Part shown: positions 8,340-16,962 of the stretch, one piece after another
Layout of the letters: the number at the start of each line of letters is the position of its first letter
Position numbering within the stretch: position 1 is the first letter of the stretch
Assembly (NCBI GenBank): GCA_963579135.1
Contig: CAUZFB010000006.1
Span: forward strand, 1 to 64,000
DNA from: CALGTL01 sp963579135
GTDB lineage: Bacteria > Chloroflexota > Dehalococcoidia > Lucifugimonadales > Australimonadaceae
Reading direction: 5' to 3'
DNA: 64,000 nt
Made by a program: the position numbers and the translations under genes
The notes under the pieces: generated by a model
The model's input: the letters and a program-made list of their open reading frames with translations, nothing else
Databases searched by the model: none
Told to the model about the DNA's origin: nothing

Positions 8340-9323
8340 TTAGGCAACGCCCAGGAATCGCTCGGCGCTGCCGTGGCCGACTTGCTCACGCTCGCGAGCG
8401 CTCAGGCCTAGCGCGTCGAATTCATCATCGACGCTCATGGTCCGAACCGAGGCGCCGGAGTAATCGGTGCCGATGCCTATCTGCCCAGCACCCATGCTGT
8501 CGATCAGGTAGCGTAGGTTCGGCACATTCCACGCGAGGTCGTCGTAGTAGAGCCGGCGGGCGTAGTCCATCGGTGCCTCGGGCAACAACTCGCCGATCGC
8601 TTTCCGATTGCGGTAGTTGTTATCGCTGCGCGCCAACAACTGCGTCAGCACGCCACCGCCGTGGCTCATGCAGATGCGCAGGTTCGGCAGCTCCGCGAGA
8701 ACACCACCCCAAATGAGCGATGCGCCGGCCAGCCCGCACTCGATGCCGAATCCAATCGCTGCGTCTGCCCCCAGTGCGGCGGGCGCATCCGTCAGTCGAT
8801 CGATGTACGTGGGCTTGTTCGCGTGGACCAAAATCGCGAGGTCTAGCCGCGCTGCCTCCCGGAAGAATGGCCGGAACTTGGGGTCGCCCAGGTTCTCGCC
8901 TTCGATGTTCGTACGGATCTCGACGCCGCTGAGGCCAAGCTCTTTCACGTGCGAGAGCTCCGACACCGCGAGCTCCACGTCCTGCATGGGCACCGAGCCG
9001 AGCCCGTAGTAGTGATCGGGATGCTCGTGGACGACCGTCCCGATCGTCTCGTTTAGGTGGCTCGCCAGCTTTGCCCCGTCGGCCGCGTCTAGGTGGTACA
9101 TCAGCAATTCAGGTAGTGGCGACACGACTTGCTTGTCTACGCCGATGTTAGGCAGATCTTCGATGCGTTTCGCGGCGTCCCACGCCGTATCCCGGAACGA
9201 CCTGAACTTCTTGCCCGCGATCATCATGTCGGCATTGCCGTCGTCTAGGTGCTGCATAACGGGCAGGTTGGGAATACCCAGGAAGTCCTCGGGAACGATG
9301 TGACAGTGCATGTCGATGATCAT
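8340..9323 (-). CDS. ACMSD-type amidohydrolase (metal-dependent hydrolase/decarboxylase)
   Basis: A 327-residue TIM-barrel protein. It begins MIIDMHCHIVPEDF (HxH metal ligands), has VHANKPT, CMSHGGG (His) and IGIGTDYSG (metal-binding Asp), which is the pattern of the aminocarboxymuconate-semialdehyde decarboxylase family (amidohydrolase_2). Family members decarboxylate or hydrate ring-cleavage products and related acids. It lies directly upstream of, and is probably co-transcribed with, the Nudix gene. The precise substrate is unknown. Confidence 0.85.
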   Translation of the reverse strand: MIIDMHCHIVPEDFLGIPNLPVMQHLDDGNADMMIAGKKFRSFRDTAWDAAKRIEDLPNIGVDKQVVSPLPELLMYHLDAADGAKLASHLNETIGTVVHEHPDHYYGLGSVPMQDVELAVSELSHVKELGLSGVEIRTNIEGENLGDPKFRPFFREAARLDLAILVHANKPTYIDRLTDAPAALGADAAIGFGIECGLAGASLIWGGVLAELPNLRICMSHGGGVLTQLLARSDNNYRNRKAIGELLPEAPMDYARRLYYDDLAWNVPNLRYLIDSMGAGQIGIGTDYSGASVRTMSVDDEFDALGLSAREREQVGHGSAERFLGVA

Positions 9324-9375
9324 TTTGAATTCACCTTGTCGGTTCTTTTCAGCTAGGAAGAACGGCCAGGATAGC

Positions 9376-11721
9376 TTACGCCGGGCGCAGCTCCTGGGTG
9401 GTTTCGGCGTCTGCGCGTATGCGGTCCCAGTCGTAGAGCATCGGGTACAAGCCTACGCTTGCCCAGTGCTGCATCTGGTCGGCGTAGTGGGGACTTCCTG
9501 GGTGACCTGATGACCCGAGTGGCACGACCCACGAACTGTTGTTCCAGTCCGCCAGGTCGTAGACGTAGCGTGCCACCGACGTGGAGTACAGCGTGAACGG
9601 CTTGCCTGGTGCGAACGCGCCCTGCTGTGGCGTGTCTGCGTCTCCGCCGCATTCGACGCTGGGCGGGTTGAGCAGCGCCGAGTAGCCGGCGGCGATGGGC
9701 AGCAGCGTGTGTGCGTGCTGCGTGCGATGCAGCGTGCCCCACGTCCAGGCGCGCACGTCGTCGCCGAGGCGGTCGCGTAGCCATGCGACTGCTGCTTCGA
9801 GCGCTGACGTCAGTACAGATTTCCACGTTTGGCCTTCCGGCAGGAGGGTCGCGTCACCGGCCTCGATGGCCTTGCCAAATATCACCTTGAGCCCGCGCAG
9901 GTGGGCGGGACCTCCGCGATCCATGCCATTCATCGCCTCCGCCGTCAGGTTCTCGCCAACGAGCGGCGTGGAGACCTGGCGGAACACCTCCGTGAAGATA
10001 GCGCTGTAGATCGTTGGCTCCACACGGTCGCGGTCCATTGAGCAATCCCACTCCCGGAGCAGATCCAGCGCCTGCGAGCAGAGTCCGTTGCTCGGTGTGA
10101 GTTTTGTGAGCGCTGGCACCAACTGCTTCGCCAGGATTGAGATGCGGTCGGCGTGGACCGACGCCATGTCGCCCACGGTGGCGTTTTGGAGGTCGCGGAG
10201 CCGTTCAACGACACGCCGTCCACGAAAGTCTGGCCAGTAGTCCATTGAGAGGTAGTGCGGGTATGCCGCGGTCATAATCCGGTTGTTGGCCGTGACGATG
10301 AACCCGTTGTCTGGGTTGCGCAGGCGTGGAGCTTCTTCGAACGGCACGACGCCGTTCCACTCGTGCTCGCCGTCCCACCCTGGTACGGGCACCCATGCAT
10401 TGTGCAGCGAGCGCACCGGCACCTTGCCCCGCATCTGGTAGCTGATGTTTCCATCCTGGTCCGCGCACATCATGTTGTTACACGGGTCGACCCACGGCCG
10501 CATAGCCTCCTCGAACTCGTTAACGTTCGTGGCGTACAACATGTTGAGCATCGACTCAGCCCACGCCGATGGCTCTGCGGTCGCCGAGTAGCGCAGCGCA
10601 AGGCCAACGCGCTCTTCGGGCGAACCCATGATGATTGAGCCGTGGTGTGTGACGACAACGTCGATTTCCACCGGCGTCCCGCCCCTGACGTTGATCGTTT
10701 CACGGTGCGTCTGGGCTGGGCGCTGCCGGCCCTCGAACTCGTAGGTTGGCGGGTCGCCTGCGGTTAGTCGCTCGATGTATAGGTCCTGGTAGTCGGCGCT
10801 AGCGTGGGTGACGCACCAGGCCACATGCTGCGAGTGCCCGAAGTGAATGAAGCTGGGAAGGCCTGCGAACGACAACCCAACCGCGTCGAAGTCCGGACAC
10901 ATGATATGGTTCTGGACGTACACGTTGGGAGTGTCCGGCCCACGGTGAGGGTCTCCTGCGAGCAGTGGCTTGCCGGTGGCGGTACGCGAACCCGACAACG
11001 CCCAGCTATTGCTGCCGGAGTCGCCGGTGTCGCTGTCGACGCCTGTTATCCATCGTGTCAGATCTTCGCTTGCGTCGAGGATCTCACGGCCGTCGTGGGA
11101 GAATCCCTCGAACTCCGTGTCGGGTGGGATGATCACCAATCCACCCGGGTCGCTTGAGGGGAACAGCTTCGCTGTCAGCTCGGGCCCCACCTGGGCCAGG
11201 AGCTTGGCGCGCCACAGTTTGAACTCGAAATTGCCCATGAACACGTGACGTATACGCGCCACCGCTAGACTGTCGAACGGACGCCACGGCGCAGGCTTGA
11301 GATCGAGCAATATGTACTCGATAGCGGGTGTGCCCGTGGACTCGATAAACGCGTTCACGCCCGCTGCGTAAGCGTCCAGCATCGCCCGGGTGCGGTCGTT
11401 GACCTCGGCGTAGTCTGCGCGGGCATTGGCTTCGAACCGCATCCGCCGGATCAACACGTCAGCGTCGATGGCTCCTGCGCCAATCACCTCGGCGGAGCGT
11501 CCGTACGCCTTGAACCGGTCGAAGTCCATCTGCCACAGGCGGTCCTGTGCGATGACAAACCCCTGACCGAAGAAGGCGTCCTGGGTGGTCGTAGCCTGCA
11601 CGTGGGGGATGCCTAGCGCATCGCGGATGATGGTGATGAGGCCGTTCAATCCCGCCAGGGTCAGTGTGCTGGTGACATTGGGCAGGGTGGCGGTCAGGTC
11701 GGCTTGGGTTATGTGTGCCAT
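9376..11721 (-). CDS. Penicillin acylase-family Ntn hydrolase, no visible signal peptide
   Basis: About 781 residues. An alpha-chain-like region (DALGIPHVQATTTQDAFFGQ, QDRLWQMDFDR) is followed by the autoprocessing site DSGSNSW. Cleavage after Gly236 would free Ser237 as the N-terminal nucleophile of the beta chain. GDPHRG and the later HASADYQD agree with the S45 family (penicillin amidases, acyl-homoserine-lactone acylases). The frame is open to 12141, but I start at the ATG at 11721 because AGGAG precedes it and a longer form would overlap the divergent gene. Family members are normally exported; here the N-terminus (MAHITQADLTATLPNV) is not a signal peptide, so a cytoplasmic amide hydrolase is implied. 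The substrate is open. Confidence 0.85.
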   Translation of the reverse strand: MAHITQADLTATLPNVTSTLTLAGLNGLITIIRDALGIPHVQATTTQDAFFGQGFVIAQDRLWQMDFDRFKAYGRSAEVIGAGAIDADVLIRRMRFEANARADYAEVNDRTRAMLDAYAAGVNAFIESTGTPAIEYILLDLKPAPWRPFDSLAVARIRHVFMGNFEFKLWRAKLLAQVGPELTAKLFPSSDPGGLVIIPPDTEFEGFSHDGREILDASEDLTRWITGVDSDTGDSGSNSWALSGSRTATGKPLLAGDPHRGPDTPNVYVQNHIMCPDFDAVGLSFAGLPSFIHFGHSQHVAWCVTHASADYQDLYIERLTAGDPPTYEFEGRQRPAQTHRETINVRGGTPVEIDVVVTHHGSIIMGSPEERVGLALRYSATAEPSAWAESMLNMLYATNVNEFEEAMRPWVDPCNNMMCADQDGNISYQMRGKVPVRSLHNAWVPVPGWDGEHEWNGVVPFEEAPRLRNPDNGFIVTANNRIMTAAYPHYLSMDYWPDFRGRRVVERLRDLQNATVGDMASVHADRISILAKQLVPALTKLTPSNGLCSQALDLLREWDCSMDRDRVEPTIYSAIFTEVFRQVSTPLVGENLTAEAMNGMDRGGPAHLRGLKVIFGKAIEAGDATLLPEGQTWKSVLTSALEAAVAWLRDRLGDDVRAWTWGTLHRTQHAHTLLPIAAGYSALLNPPSVECGGDADTPQQGAFAPGKPFTLYSTSVARYVYDLADWNNSSWVVPLGSSGHPGSPHYADQMQHWASVGLYPMLYDWDRIRADAETTQELRPA

Positions 11722-11830
11722 GGGTAAAGACTCCTGAGAAGTTGCGACTGAACCATACAACACCCACGCGCCGCGAGTGGCGTATGCTGTCGCGCGCCCG
11801 CATTCGTTACACGCTACGGAGGAGACGGCC

Positions 11831-12721
11831 ATGGCTGATCTACGGACGGTTCGATTCATCTCGTTCGGCGCGAGTTCTGTCGTGACGACTGGATCCCTCC
11901 ACGGCTCGTTCGAGCGCCAGGGAATGGTGATCGAGCCTACGGAGACGCCGAACTCCACCGTGCAGATGCGGGGCCTCAGCACCGGCGAGTTCGACATCGC
12001 TTCGACGGCATTCGACAATGTGCTCGCGTGGTCGGGGCGCGAAGGAGCGGAGATCGTGGCCATCGCCCCTGCCGGCCAGAGCATCATCCTGCCGGTGGTG
12101 GTGCGCCCGGAGATCAACGACTGGGAGGACCTGCGCGGCAAGCCCTTGGCGGTGGACGCCGTCGATACGGCGTTCGCGCTGGTGTTGCGGCGGGTACTAC
12201 AGTCGCATGGCCTTGACCTGGACGCCGGCGACTACGAGTTCGTCCCGGCAGGGGCAACCGGCTCCAGGTACGAGTCGATGGAGAAGGGCGAAACGTTCGC
12301 CGCTGTGCTGAACCCACCGTGGAACCAGCGTGCGGTTGAAGCCGGCATGAAAGCCTTCGGTGATCACCGCGACGTGCTCCCAAATTACCCTGGCGGTGTC
12401 TACGCGGTCTCTCGTAAGTTCGCTGAAGAGAACCGGGCTGTGGTCGTTGGCTTTCTGAAGGGGATCATCGAATCCTCCATCTGGATTGCCGACCCCGCCA
12501 CTGCTGATCTCGCGGCGAAGCGCCTGGCCGCGGAGAGCGGATCACGCGAGGACGAGATCAAGTCGCGTCTACGTGGTGTGACCGCCGACATGGGCCTCAA
12601 CCGCGAAGGTCTCGAAGTCGTCCTCGACCTGCGCGTTCGCTTTGGCTTGACTCCTCCCATGGGCGCGGATCTGGCGATTTACGTTGACACGTCATACTGC
12701 GAGGCAGCCGTTCAAGGGTAG
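11831..12721 (+). CDS. NMT1/SsuA-like substrate-binding-fold protein without signal peptide
   Basis: A 296-residue protein with the periplasmic binding fold of the NMT1/THI5/SsuA type: STGEFDIASTAFDNVLAW, DLRGKPLAVDAVDTAF and a C-terminal helix-rich half. The ATG at 11831 has GGAGGAGAC upstream. No leader peptide or lipobox is seen, and no ABC permease or ATPase is adjacent, so it may not be an importer component. Cytoplasmic relatives include pyrimidine-synthase-like proteins and decarboxylases. It diverges from the penicillin-acylase-like gene and converges with the CoA-ester lyase. Confidence 0.7.
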   Translation: MADLRTVRFISFGASSVVTTGSLHGSFERQGMVIEPTETPNSTVQMRGLSTGEFDIASTAFDNVLAWSGREGAEIVAIAPAGQSIILPVVVRPEINDWEDLRGKPLAVDAVDTAFALVLRRVLQSHGLDLDAGDYEFVPAGATGSRYESMEKGETFAAVLNPPWNQRAVEAGMKAFGDHRDVLPNYPGGVYAVSRKFAEENRAVVVGFLKGIIESSIWIADPATADLAAKRLAAESGSREDEIKSRLRGVTADMGLNREGLEVVLDLRVRFGLTPPMGADLAIYVDTSYCEAAVQG

Positions 12722-12730
12722 TTTTGGTTG

Positions 12731-13621
12731 TTAGCTCGACTTCTTGCCTTTGATCAGTGCGTCGCGAGCGAGTAAGCGCTGGGCGCGGACGACGACGGGT
12801 ACGTCCACCATTCGCCCGTCCACCTCGATTGACCCGCGACCCTCTGCGATCGACTGGTCGTAGGCGGCGACGATCCGCTGCGCACTGGCAACGTTGTTGG
12901 CCGATGGCGAGAAGGCTTCGTTGAGCAATGGCACGACACTAGGGTGGATGCACGACGCACCCTCGAGACCGAATCGCGCAGACCGCACGGCGTTCTCTCG
13001 AACAGAGTCCAGGTCCTGGTAATCGGCGACAGTGCCCATGAGCCCCAGCGGAACGACGCCTGCTGCTCTGGCCGCGATGACGGACTGTTGCTTGGGATAC
13101 TGGAGCGTGTCCGGCGCGGGCTCCATGCCCAGGTCCAGCGATAGATCCTCGCCGCCGATCATGATGGCGACGACTCGTGGGTGAGCAGCGGCGATCTCGT
13201 CAATCTTGAGGAATGCGGTGGCACTCTCGATCATCACCGCGAACAGCGTATGGCCCTGCTCCATTCCGCGCTCTGCTTCGAGCCGGTCGACTAGAGTAGC
13301 GAGCAGCCGGACGTGATCAGGTCCTTCGACCTTGGGAAGCTGGAGGGCCCGGATGCGGGGACTGATTGCCGCCTCGATGTCGCGGACCGCGAGCTCCAAT
13401 GGCTGGTTGGTACGAACCAGTACGTCAGCACCATCCCGGCCGACGAGCGCAGCGGCGTCTTGGAGCATCTCCCGAGCGGCAGCTTTCTCCCCCGGAGGGA
13501 TGCTGTCCTCCAGGTCGAGGATGATGCCGTCGGCACCACGCAGGTGGGCCTTCTCGACGAAGCGCGGGACGTTGGTCGGTACGTACAGAAGCGAGCGCCA
13601 GAGCAGATCAGGGCCAGTCAT
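12731..13621 (-). CDS. CoA-ester lyase (HpcH/HpaI family, CitE/malyl-CoA lyase-like)
   Basis: A 296-residue TIM-barrel protein. It has RSLLYVPTNVPRFVEKA, GADGIILDLEDSIPPGEK (metal-binding acidic residues), VLVRTNQP, VMIESATAF and MIGGEDLSLDLG. These match the citrate lyase beta/malyl-CoA lyase group, which cleaves or condenses 3-hydroxyacyl-CoA thioesters. Its start overlaps the stop of the upstream family III CoA transferase by four bases, so the pair is an operon: the transferase would activate an acid to its CoA ester and the lyase would cleave it. The actual acid (malate, citramalate or a methylated analogue) is not determined. Confidence 0.85.
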   Translation of the reverse strand: MTGPDLLWRSLLYVPTNVPRFVEKAHLRGADGIILDLEDSIPPGEKAAAREMLQDAAALVGRDGADVLVRTNQPLELAVRDIEAAISPRIRALQLPKVEGPDHVRLLATLVDRLEAERGMEQGHTLFAVMIESATAFLKIDEIAAAHPRVVAIMIGGEDLSLDLGMEPAPDTLQYPKQQSVIAARAAGVVPLGLMGTVADYQDLDSVRENAVRSARFGLEGASCIHPSVVPLLNEAFSPSANNVASAQRIVAAYDQSIAEGRGSIEVDGRMVDVPVVVRAQRLLARDALIKGKKSS

Positions 13622-14826
13622 GAGATGACTCCTTGTTTGCGGAGGTCTGCGACAGCATTAGCGTCGAAACCTAGTTCCGCTAGTAGTTCTTCGTTGTGTT
13701 GTCCGAGCCTCGGCGCGGGCAACCTGAATGCGCCAGGTGTCCCGGACAGCGTGGGCACGATGTTGTGCATGGGGATCGTGCCCATCTCGTCGTCAGGCAG
13801 CTCCACCACGATCTCGCGCTCCCGCACGTGAGGATCGTCCATGAACTGGGCGATGTCGTACACGGGGCCCGCCGTGACATCTGCTTCGGCGAAGATGCGG
13901 AGTGCTTCCTCCTGGGTGCGCTCCGCGATCCACTCGGCGACCACTCCATCTACCTCTTCACGGTGCTGCACGCGGTCGGCGTTCGTCGCGAATCGGGGGT
14001 CGTCGATCGCCTCAGGACGGCCTACGACGCGGAACACACGCTCGACCATCGACTGGATCGACGCTGACAGGGCAACCCACTTGCCGTCCGAGGTGGGGTA
14101 GACGTTACGAGGAGAGGCGGTGTTGGATGCGCTGCCCACCCGCTGCTTCAGCTTGCCGGTGGCCCTGTACCCAGCGGCTTCGGCACCGAGGATGGAGAAC
14201 AGTGGCTCCAGGAGTGACAGGTCGATAACCTGCCCCTTGCCACCGTTGACCTCGATCTCGCGGAGCGCCATAAGCACCGCTGCTGCACCGTTGAGGCCAG
14301 CGACCATATCCGCCAGGGCCAACGGAGGCAGAACCGGCTCTCGATCAGGGAAGCCGTTCCGGTCGGCAAACCCGGACATCGCTTCAATCAGGGTTCCGAA
14401 CCCGGGGCGCTCTCGGTAGGGTCCGGTCTGCCCGAACCCTGATATCCGCACGAGCACGAGCTTGGGGTTGCGGGCGTGGAGGGCCTCGGGCCCCAGTCCC
14501 ATCATCTCGAGCCTGCCTGGCCGGAATCCCTCGATCAGGATCGCCGTGCTCTCGGCTAGGCGTAGCAGGATGTCGATGGCCGTTGGGTCGCGCAGGTTGA
14601 GCGCGAGGCTTTTCTTGTTGCGGGCGTAGACCTTCCAGGAGGTCGCGATATGGCTGTCGCCCCACGCTCGCAGCGGGTCGCCATGATCGCTGGGCTCGAC
14701 TTTGATCACGTCGGCGCCGAAGTCGGCGAGTTGCAGTGACAACATGTTCCCGGCGACCAGGCGAGAGAGATCGAGGACCCTTACGCCGGTCAGCGGGCCA
14801 GTTGCATTCAGATCAAACTCACGCAT
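13618..14826 (-). CDS. Family III CoA transferase (CaiB/BaiF)
   Basis: About 402 residues. GVRVLDLSRLVAGNMLSLQL, ADFGADVIKVEP, NKKSLALNLRD, PGFGTLIEAMSGF and GQVIDLSLLEPL are the family's conserved blocks; the catalytic Asp of this family lies in a block of the IDLSLLE type. The frame extends to 14868, but that extension runs through the neighbouring terminator. The ATG at 14826 (MREFDLNA) has TAAGAT eight bases upstream and no Shine-Dalgarno sequence. It is coupled to the CoA-ester lyase downstream. The enzyme moves CoA between a dicarboxylic or hydroxy acid and an acyl-CoA donor. Confidence 0.87.
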   Translation of the reverse strand: MREFDLNATGPLTGVRVLDLSRLVAGNMLSLQLADFGADVIKVEPSDHGDPLRAWGDSHIATSWKVYARNKKSLALNLRDPTAIDILLRLAESTAILIEGFRPGRLEMMGLGPEALHARNPKLVLVRISGFGQTGPYRERPGFGTLIEAMSGFADRNGFPDREPVLPPLALADMVAGLNGAAAVLMALREIEVNGGKGQVIDLSLLEPLFSILGAEAAGYRATGKLKQRVGSASNTASPRNVYPTSDGKWVALSASIQSMVERVFRVVGRPEAIDDPRFATNADRVQHREEVDGVVAEWIAERTQEEALRIFAEADVTAGPVYDIAQFMDDPHVREREIVVELPDDEMGTIPMHNIVPTLSGTPGAFRLPAPRLGQHNEELLAELGFDANAVADLRKQGVIS

Positions 14827-14869
14827 CGTGTCCCATCTTACCGCCACCGGCATCGCTGGCATGATCAAA

Positions 14870-14910
14870 GATCGAAAGGGGCGGGTCGTGAAGACCCGCC
14901 CCTTTCGATC
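14870..14910. terminator. Strong 18-bp hairpin terminator
   Basis: A perfect 18-bp inverted repeat (arms 14870-14887 and 14893-14910) with a five-base loop lies between the aldolase and the CoA transferase, both on the minus strand. It ends the aldolase transcript and argues against the longest start of the CoA transferase. Confidence 0.85.
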
Positions 14911-14926
14911 TCTCGTTGGATGCGGG

Positions 14927-15790
14927 CTAGCCGCGACCGGTGAGATCTTTGGCTTTGTTGAGCGTTGGAGTCGTGGTGGATGAGGCGGCTACCATGAACT
15001 GGTAGCCGTGCTCGACCAGCATGTCGATGTTGGCCATGTCAGCATGCGGGTGCCCGCAGATGACGTTGTTGGCCGCGCAGATCTTGCGAATCTCGGCCAT
15101 GGCTTCGACGACGATAGGGTGGTCGTACTCGCGTGGGTGGCCAAGATCCTGGGAGAGGTCGCCTTCGCCGATGAGGACGACGCCGACGCCTGGGACCTGC
15201 TTGAGCATTTCGTCGAGGTTGCCGATGGCCTTGACCTCTTCGCACATGATGATGACGAGGATCTCGCCGTCAGGGTTGAGGGGCCAGACGTCGGCCTTCT
15301 TGTAGTAGTCCTGCTGGCTGATGCCCCAGTAGCGGGCGGCCGCGACGGGAGCGTCGCCTCGTTGGCCACGGGGCTCGAGGTAGGGCCGGTCTGTGGGCCG
15401 CGGGTAACGGGAGGCGGAGACCGCGTTGTAGGCCTCGTCAACGGTGCTGACGTGGGGCCAGACGACTCCGTAGACGCCGACGTCCAGGACCTGCTTGGCC
15501 AGGAACTGGTTCATCTCGCTGCCGTTGGGTGGGATGCGGACGATGGGAGTGACCTGCGGGGCAATGGTTCCGCCGCTGACGATCTGTCCACGGTTGAGCA
15601 TGAACTGGAGCGTGTCGCGCAAGCCCTTGGTTTCGAAGGGATTGTGCTCCATTTCGAAGATCACGCCGTCGTAGCCGCTGGCGGCGAGGGATACGCCGTT
15701 GCCTATCTCCGCCGGGGAGAAGGTTGTGATGGCGGTCTTGCCCGCTTCAAGTTGCTTGATGATGCCGTTCAGTCGGGGAATCTCAGCCAT
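14927..15790 (-). CDS. HpcH/HpaI-family aldolase
   Basis: A 287-residue protein of the class II 2-oxo-acid aldolase type: GYDGVIFEMEHNPF, PIVRIPPNG, LDVGVYGVVWPHV, IIMCEEVKAIGN and LIGEGDLSQDLG carry the glutamate and aspartate metal ligands. It starts 14 bases after the stop of the LigJ-like gene, so the two are co-transcribed. In protocatechuate 4,5-cleavage the hydratase product is 4-carboxy-4-hydroxy-2-oxoadipate, normally split by an RraA-type aldolase. This HpcH-type enzyme may take that step here (inference). The shared transcript ends at the hairpin just downstream. Confidence 0.82.
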   Translation of the reverse strand: MAEIPRLNGIIKQLEAGKTAITTFSPAEIGNGVSLAASGYDGVIFEMEHNPFETKGLRDTLQFMLNRGQIVSGGTIAPQVTPIVRIPPNGSEMNQFLAKQVLDVGVYGVVWPHVSTVDEAYNAVSASRYPRPTDRPYLEPRGQRGDAPVAAARYWGISQQDYYKKADVWPLNPDGEILVIIMCEEVKAIGNLDEMLKQVPGVGVVLIGEGDLSQDLGHPREYDHPIVVEAMAEIRKICAANNVICGHPHADMANIDMLVEHGYQFMVAASSTTTPTLNKAKDLTGRG

Positions 15791-15804
15791 GCTTACACCT
15801 TCAC

Positions 15805-16818
15805 TTAGTTTGTTTCGGGAGGGAAATAGTTCTTGAGTCGCGGGTAAACCTTTAGAGCGTTGTCCTGAAAGATTTTCTGTTTGTCGGCCTCGGTGATCCC
15901 GGGGACTCCGTCGACATAGGGCTTGGTGTCGTCGAAGTAGCGGCCGGAGTTGTGGTCGATGCCACGAACGGCGCCGATCATCTCAGAGGCGAAAAGGACG
16001 TTGTCGGCACCGATGACGTCGACGAGGAGGTCGATGCCGCGCTGGTGGTAGACGCAGGTGTCAAAGTAGACGTTGCCGAGCAACTCTTCGAGAGGGGGCT
16101 TGCCCGCGTCCTGGGCGATGCCCCGGTAGCGGCCCCAGTGGTAGGGAACCGCGCCGCCGCCGTGGGGAATGACAATCTTCAGGTTCGGGAAGTCCTTGAA
16201 GATTTGGGTGGTGATGAATTGCATGAAGGCGACGGTGTCGCCGTTCAGGTAATGGGCGCCGGTGCCGTGGAACTGAGGGTTGCAGGACATGCTGACGTGG
16301 ATCATGGCAGGGACTTCCAGCTCCTCGATCTTCTCCAGGAGGGGCCACCATTCCTTGGCGGTCATGGCCGGTTCGGTCCAGTAGCCGTCGGTGGGGTCCG
16401 GATTGAGGTTGCAGGCGACGAATCCTTGTTCCTTAACGCGGAACTCTAGTTCGGCGATGCTGTTGGAGGGACTGGCGCCGGGGGATTGAGGCAGCTGGAG
16501 CACAGGGATGAAGTTGTCGGGGAACAGTTGGTGGACCCGGTAGACGAGGTCGTTGACGGTGGTTGTCCACTGAATACTGGTCTGTTCGTCGCCATAGTGG
16601 TGGGCCATGCCACCGGCTGTGGGGGAGAACAGGGCGACGTCGGTGCCTCGGTCCTGCTGCAGCTTGAGCTGCTTGGTACCGATGGTTTCACGGATCTCAT
16701 CGTCGGTGATTGCGAGCGGCTCGGTGAAGGGAGTACCGGCGCTATCAATCTGCCTGAGTCGCCATTCGCGAAGCTGGGTTGGGGCGGTTGTGTAGTGGCC
16801 GTGTACGTCAATAATCAT
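15805..16818 (-). CDS. ligJ: 4-oxalomesaconate hydratase-like amidohydrolase
   Basis: A 337-residue protein that I recognise as closely resembling LigJ of the protocatechuate 4,5-cleavage pathway. It begins MIIDVHGHYTTAP, and has LFSPTAGGMAHHYGD, LNPDPTDGYWT, MIHVSMSCN, IPHGGGAVPYHWGRYRG, NVYFDTCVYHQRGIDLL and LFASEMIGAVRGID in the same order and spacing. The His and Asp metal ligands are present. It would hydrate oxalomesaconate to 4-carboxy-4-hydroxy-2-oxoadipate. The aldolase follows in the same operon. TACAAT lies ten bases before the ATG and there is no Shine-Dalgarno sequence. No ring-cleavage dioxygenase is in the window. Confidence 0.85.
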   Translation of the reverse strand: MIIDVHGHYTTAPTQLREWRLRQIDSAGTPFTEPLAITDDEIRETIGTKQLKLQQDRGTDVALFSPTAGGMAHHYGDEQTSIQWTTTVNDLVYRVHQLFPDNFIPVLQLPQSPGASPSNSIAELEFRVKEQGFVACNLNPDPTDGYWTEPAMTAKEWWPLLEKIEELEVPAMIHVSMSCNPQFHGTGAHYLNGDTVAFMQFITTQIFKDFPNLKIVIPHGGGAVPYHWGRYRGIAQDAGKPPLEELLGNVYFDTCVYHQRGIDLLVDVIGADNVLFASEMIGAVRGIDHNSGRYFDDTKPYVDGVPGITEADKQKIFQDNALKVYPRLKNYFPPETN

Positions 16819-16887
16819 ATCGGCCGGGATTGTAGCCTGGGGTGCTCGCGTTGGCGAATCAGGGTCTACGGAGCAGCTGGAAGGCAG

Positions 16888-16935
16888 GGGATGTGAGAGA
16901 TCCTTCGGTTCCGCTACGCTCAGGGAGGGGGGGCT
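16888..16935. repeat. Degenerate interspersed repeat, copy 1
   Basis: This intergenic stretch contains GAGAGATCCTTCGG, then TCCGCTACGCTCAGGGA, and resembles the segments at 26729-26770 and 32534-32580. All three follow a loose pattern: a purine-rich lead, (A/T)CCTTCGCG or ATTCTTCGCG, a CGCTC or CGACTC block, then CAGAATGACG or its remnant. Copies lie only between genes. Confidence 0.4.
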
Positions 16936-16962
16936 GCGGTTGCTTAGGCGGCAAGTGAACGC

